A stretch of DNA of 8,079 bases from Dongia_A sp035274225 (GTDB taxonomy: Bacteria; Pseudomonadota; Alphaproteobacteria; Dongiales; Dongiaceae). Below are positions 6,102 through 8,079 of this stretch, in pieces (the stretch's first letter is position 1; each line of letters begins with the position of its first letter). The stretch lies in assembly GCA_035274225.1 (NCBI GenBank), contig DATEOK010000183.1, forward strand, positions 1 through 8,079. Direction: 5' to 3'. Under the pieces are notes generated by a model, which was given only the letters and a program-made list of their open reading frames with translations, ran no database searches and was not told where the DNA came from. Made by a program: the position numbers and the translations under genes.

Positions 6102-7406
6102 ATGAAAATCGCAATGGTCGGGGCCGGCTATGTCGGCCTGGTATCGGGCGCCTGCTTCTCCGAGTTCGGCCACCACGTCACCTGCGTCGATCAGGACGAG
6201 TTGAAGATCGGCCGGCTGCGCCGCAACGAGATCCCGATCTACGAGCCCGGGCTCGAGGCGCTGGTAGCACGCAACGCCGCGGCCGGGCGCCTGAAATTCG
6301 ACAAGGACCTGTCGGCGGCGGTGGCGGATGCCGAGCTGGTGTTCATCGCGGTGGGCACGCCCAGCCGCCGCGGTGATGGCCACGCCGACCTCACCTACGT
6401 GCGCGAAGCCGCGAAGCAGATCGCGGCGGCGATGGACGGCTATACCGTGGTGGTGACCAAGTCGACCGTGCCGGTCGGCACCGGGCGCGAGGTCGCCGAC
6501 ATCATCCGCGCCGCCAACCCTGAGGCGGATTTCGACGTCGTCTCCAACCCGGAATTCCTGCGCGAAGGCTCGGCGATCGACGATTTCATGCGGCCCAACC
6601 GCGTGGTGATCGGCGTCGAGAGCGAGCGCGGGCGCGACAAGATGCGCGAGCTCTATCGCCCGCTGTTCCTGATCGAGACGCCGATCCTGTTCACCGGCCT
6701 GGAGACGGCGGAGCTTACCAAATATGCCGCCAACGGCTTCCTCGCGATGAAGATCTCCTTCATCAACCAGGTCGCCGATCTGTGCGAGAAGGTCGGCGCC
6801 GACGTGCACGACGTGGCGCGGGGCGTCGGCCTCGATGGGCGTATCGGGCAGAAGTTCCTGCATCCGGGGCCGGGCTATGGCGGCTCCTGCTTCCCCAAGG
6901 ACACCCGCGCGCTGGTCGAAATCGCGCGCCAGGCCAATGCGCCGATCAGCCTGATCGAGGCCACCGACAACTTCAACGAGAGCCGAAAGCTGCAGATGGC
7001 GGAGCGCGTCGTTGCCGCGCTCGGCGGTTCGGCCGTGGGCAAGGTGGTCGCGCTCCTCGGCCTCACCTTCAAGCCCAACACCGACGACATGCGCGAAGCG
7101 CCGAGCCTCGCGATCGCGCCGGCCCTGACCAAGGCCGGAGCGACGATCAGAGCGCACGATCCGGAAGGCGTCACCGAAGCCAAGAAGCTGATGCCGGACC
7201 TCACCTATTGCGCCGATCCCTACGAGGCCATGACCGGGGCCGATGCGGTGGTATTCCTGACCGAGTGGAACTCCTACCGCGCTCTCGATCTCAAGCGCAT
7301 GAAAGCGATCCTGAAGCAGCCGGTAGTGGTCGATCTGCGCAACATCTATCGTCCGTCGGAGATGCGCGCGGCGGGCTTCCGCTATTCCAGCATCGGGCGG
7401 CGCTAG
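6102..7406 (+). CDS. ugd: UDP-glucose 6-dehydrogenase
   Basis: The 434-residue enzyme oxidises UDP-glucose twice with NAD+ to give UDP-glucuronate. The N-terminal Rossmann site is GAGYVGL (7-13), with D30 closing the second strand. AVGTPS (83-88), TKSTVPVGTG (119-128) and SNPEFLREGSAI (148-159, E151) follow. The middle dimerisation helix carries TKYAANGFLAMKISFINQ (206-223), and the catalytic cysteine is C263 in GYGGSCFPKD (258-267). The C-terminal UDP-binding domain begins near VVALLGLTFKPNTDDMRE (315-331). The symbol follows E. coli; alphaproteobacterial homologues are also called rkpK, tuaD or udg. A strong AGGGGG Shine-Dalgarno (6087-6092) lies nine bases before the ATG. The gene probably shares a transcript with galU. 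Its stop faces a convergent gene 28 bp away, with no evident terminator between them. Confidence 0.97.
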   Translation: MKIAMVGAGYVGLVSGACFSEFGHHVTCVDQDELKIGRLRRNEIPIYEPGLEALVARNAAAGRLKFDKDLSAAVADAELVFIAVGTPSRRGDGHADLTYVREAAKQIAAAMDGYTVVVTKSTVPVGTGREVADIIRAANPEADFDVVSNPEFLREGSAIDDFMRPNRVVIGVESERGRDKMRELYRPLFLIETPILFTGLETAELTKYAANGFLAMKISFINQVADLCEKVGADVHDVARGVGLDGRIGQKFLHPGPGYGGSCFPKDTRALVEIARQANAPISLIEATDNFNESRKLQMAERVVAALGGSAVGKVVALLGLTFKPNTDDMREAPSLAIAPALTKAGATIRAHDPEGVTEAKKLMPDLTYCADPYEAMTGADAVVFLTEWNSYRALDLKRMKAILKQPVVVDLRNIYRPSEMRAAGFRYSSIGRR

Positions 7407-7434
7407 AGCGCGGGCTCCCGAGACGAGGCGATCC

Positions 7435-7950
7435 TCAAGCGGCGTCGCGGTGTTGTGCCGTGGCGGCTTGGTCCGGCACACTTTCGATTTCGCGCTCGCG
7501 CCGCGGACCCGTTGATACCGCCGCTGCCACCGAGCACAGCAGCGCCAGGAAGGTGATCGCCGCATTGACGGCGTGGGAGTATTCCCACTCGGTCCTCAGC
7601 TGCTCCCAGTTCTCCGGCGTGGAGGTCCAGTTCCCGGTGGCTTGGTTGGCGGGATAGGTCCAGGCGAAGAAGACCGCCAGTGTCGCCGCGATCAATAGGC
7701 CAGCCGCTCCGAACAGCTGCCACTTCCGACGACTATGCCGCGTCAGGACCGCCGCCGCGACGTTCGCGAAGATCGCCAGGAAGATCACCACACCTGCCAA
7801 GGCCCAGCCGCGATAGATCTGCTGGATCACGAAATAAGGATCTTCCGGCATGGCGATCTTGGCGGGCAGCGCCATCAGATGCGCGCCGCCGGGCAGCAAT
7901 GCGAGAGCGGTGAGAACGACCGCCAGGAACTGGCTTGCCTTGGTAGCCAT
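7435..7950 (-). CDS. Small four-helix membrane protein, DUF1772-like
   Basis: This is an uncharacterised 171-residue protein. Four hydrophobic segments are visible at about residues 8-28, 49-70, 78-98 and 126-146. Between helices 3 and 4 is a polar loop with conserved-looking aromatic and charged residues: YPANQATGNW (99-108), ENWEQLR (113-119) and EWEYSHAVNA (121-130). The W-x2-LR-x2-WE-x2-HA pattern followed by a helix resembles DUF1772 (anthrone-oxygenase-like) membrane proteins, whose bacterial function is not established. The last 25 residues are hydrophilic and probably disordered. The ATG at 7950 has only a weak Shine-Dalgarno. The upstream gene on the same strand ends 12 bp away, which suggests co-transcription. 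I assign no function. Confidence 0.75.
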   Translation of the reverse strand: MATKASQFLAVVLTALALLPGGAHLMALPAKIAMPEDPYFVIQQIYRGWALAGVVIFLAIFANVAAAVLTRHSRRKWQLFGAAGLLIAATLAVFFAWTYPANQATGNWTSTPENWEQLRTEWEYSHAVNAAITFLALLCSVAAAVSTGPRREREIESVPDQAATAQHRDAA

Positions 7951-7962
7951 GATCCAGGCTGA

Positions 7963-8079
7963 TTAACGCGATTTCCGTCCGCTCTTCGTGCGCCGCTTGC
8001 GCGTCGCGGCCGCCTTGCGTGCGGAGGCAGAGCGCGCCGCCGCCGGGCGCTGCGCCGCAGCCTTGCCGCCGATCCGCCC
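7963..8079 (-). CDS. C-terminal fragment of a Lys/Arg/Ala-rich, histone-tail-like protein (5' part outside window)
   Basis: Only the last 38 residues and the TAA (7965-7963) lie in the window, continuing past position 8079. The visible tail is almost wholly Ala, Lys, Arg, Ser, Gly and Thr, with clusters such as SARKAAATRKRRTKSGRKSR at the end. Such basic, low-complexity tails occur on bacterial histone-H1-like proteins and on the extended ends of various nucleic-acid-binding proteins. The folded part is not visible, so the identity is unknown. The reading frame is supported by its even use of GC-rich codons, the uninterrupted frame to the edge and the 12-bp spacing to the membrane-protein gene on the same strand. 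Confidence 0.55.
   Translation of the reverse strand, partial: GRIGGKAAAQRPAAARSASARKAAATRKRRTKSGRKSR

Noticed and set aside
7400..7411. Hairpin GCGC-TAGA-GCGC around the ugd stop as a terminator
   Set aside because: The stem has only four pairs and no T-tract follows on either strand.
5107..7565. Minus-strand frames of 335 and 517 residues opposite galU and ugd
   Set aside because: They lie antisense to two textbook enzymes, are rich in Arg, His, Asp and Leu with no motif, and the longer one also crosses the convergent gene border. High GC third positions explain their length.

Overview
The window is GC-rich, densely coding DNA. It looks like a chromosomal segment of an alphaproteobacterium. 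The best evidence is a MipZ-type ParA/MinD ATPase, a division-site regulator characteristic of that class. The order cannot be fixed from this sequence. There is no sign of a recent mobile element: no transposase, integrase, tRNA, CRISPR array or obvious compositional break.

There are seven genes plus a partial one at the right edge. On the minus strand, reading leftwards from about 2021, a ten-helix EamA/DMT-type transporter is followed by an FAD-dependent oxidoreductase of the DAO/L-2-hydroxyglutarate-oxidase type. Their stop and start share one base (TGATG), so they are almost certainly one operon. A gap of about 115 bp (2022-2136) separates this pair from a divergent plus-strand series. 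That gap holds a plausible minus-strand sigma-70-like promoter and a perfect 6-bp inverted repeat.

The plus-strand series runs as follows: a cytoplasmic molybdopterin/Fe-S oxidoreductase of unknown substrate, overlapping a mipZ-like gene; then a 133-bp gap; then galU (UTP-glucose-1-phosphate uridylyltransferase); then, after 23 bp, a UDP-glucose 6-dehydrogenase. The last two form a two-step pathway from glucose-1-phosphate to UDP-glucose to UDP-glucuronate, which supplies envelope and exopolysaccharide synthesis. MipZ positions FtsZ, so this part of the window joins division control to envelope precursor supply, at least by location.

At the right end, convergent to the dehydrogenase, lies a minus-strand gene for a small four-helix membrane protein (DUF1772-like). 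Twelve bp upstream of it is the 3' end of a gene whose product has a very Lys/Arg/Ala-rich, histone-tail-like C-terminus.

I found no clear undescribed system. The most interesting points are the gene overlaps (transporter/oxidoreductase and molybdoenzyme/mipZ), the orphan molybdoenzyme, and the uncharacterised pair at the right edge. Many long open frames opposite these genes are composition-driven shadows.
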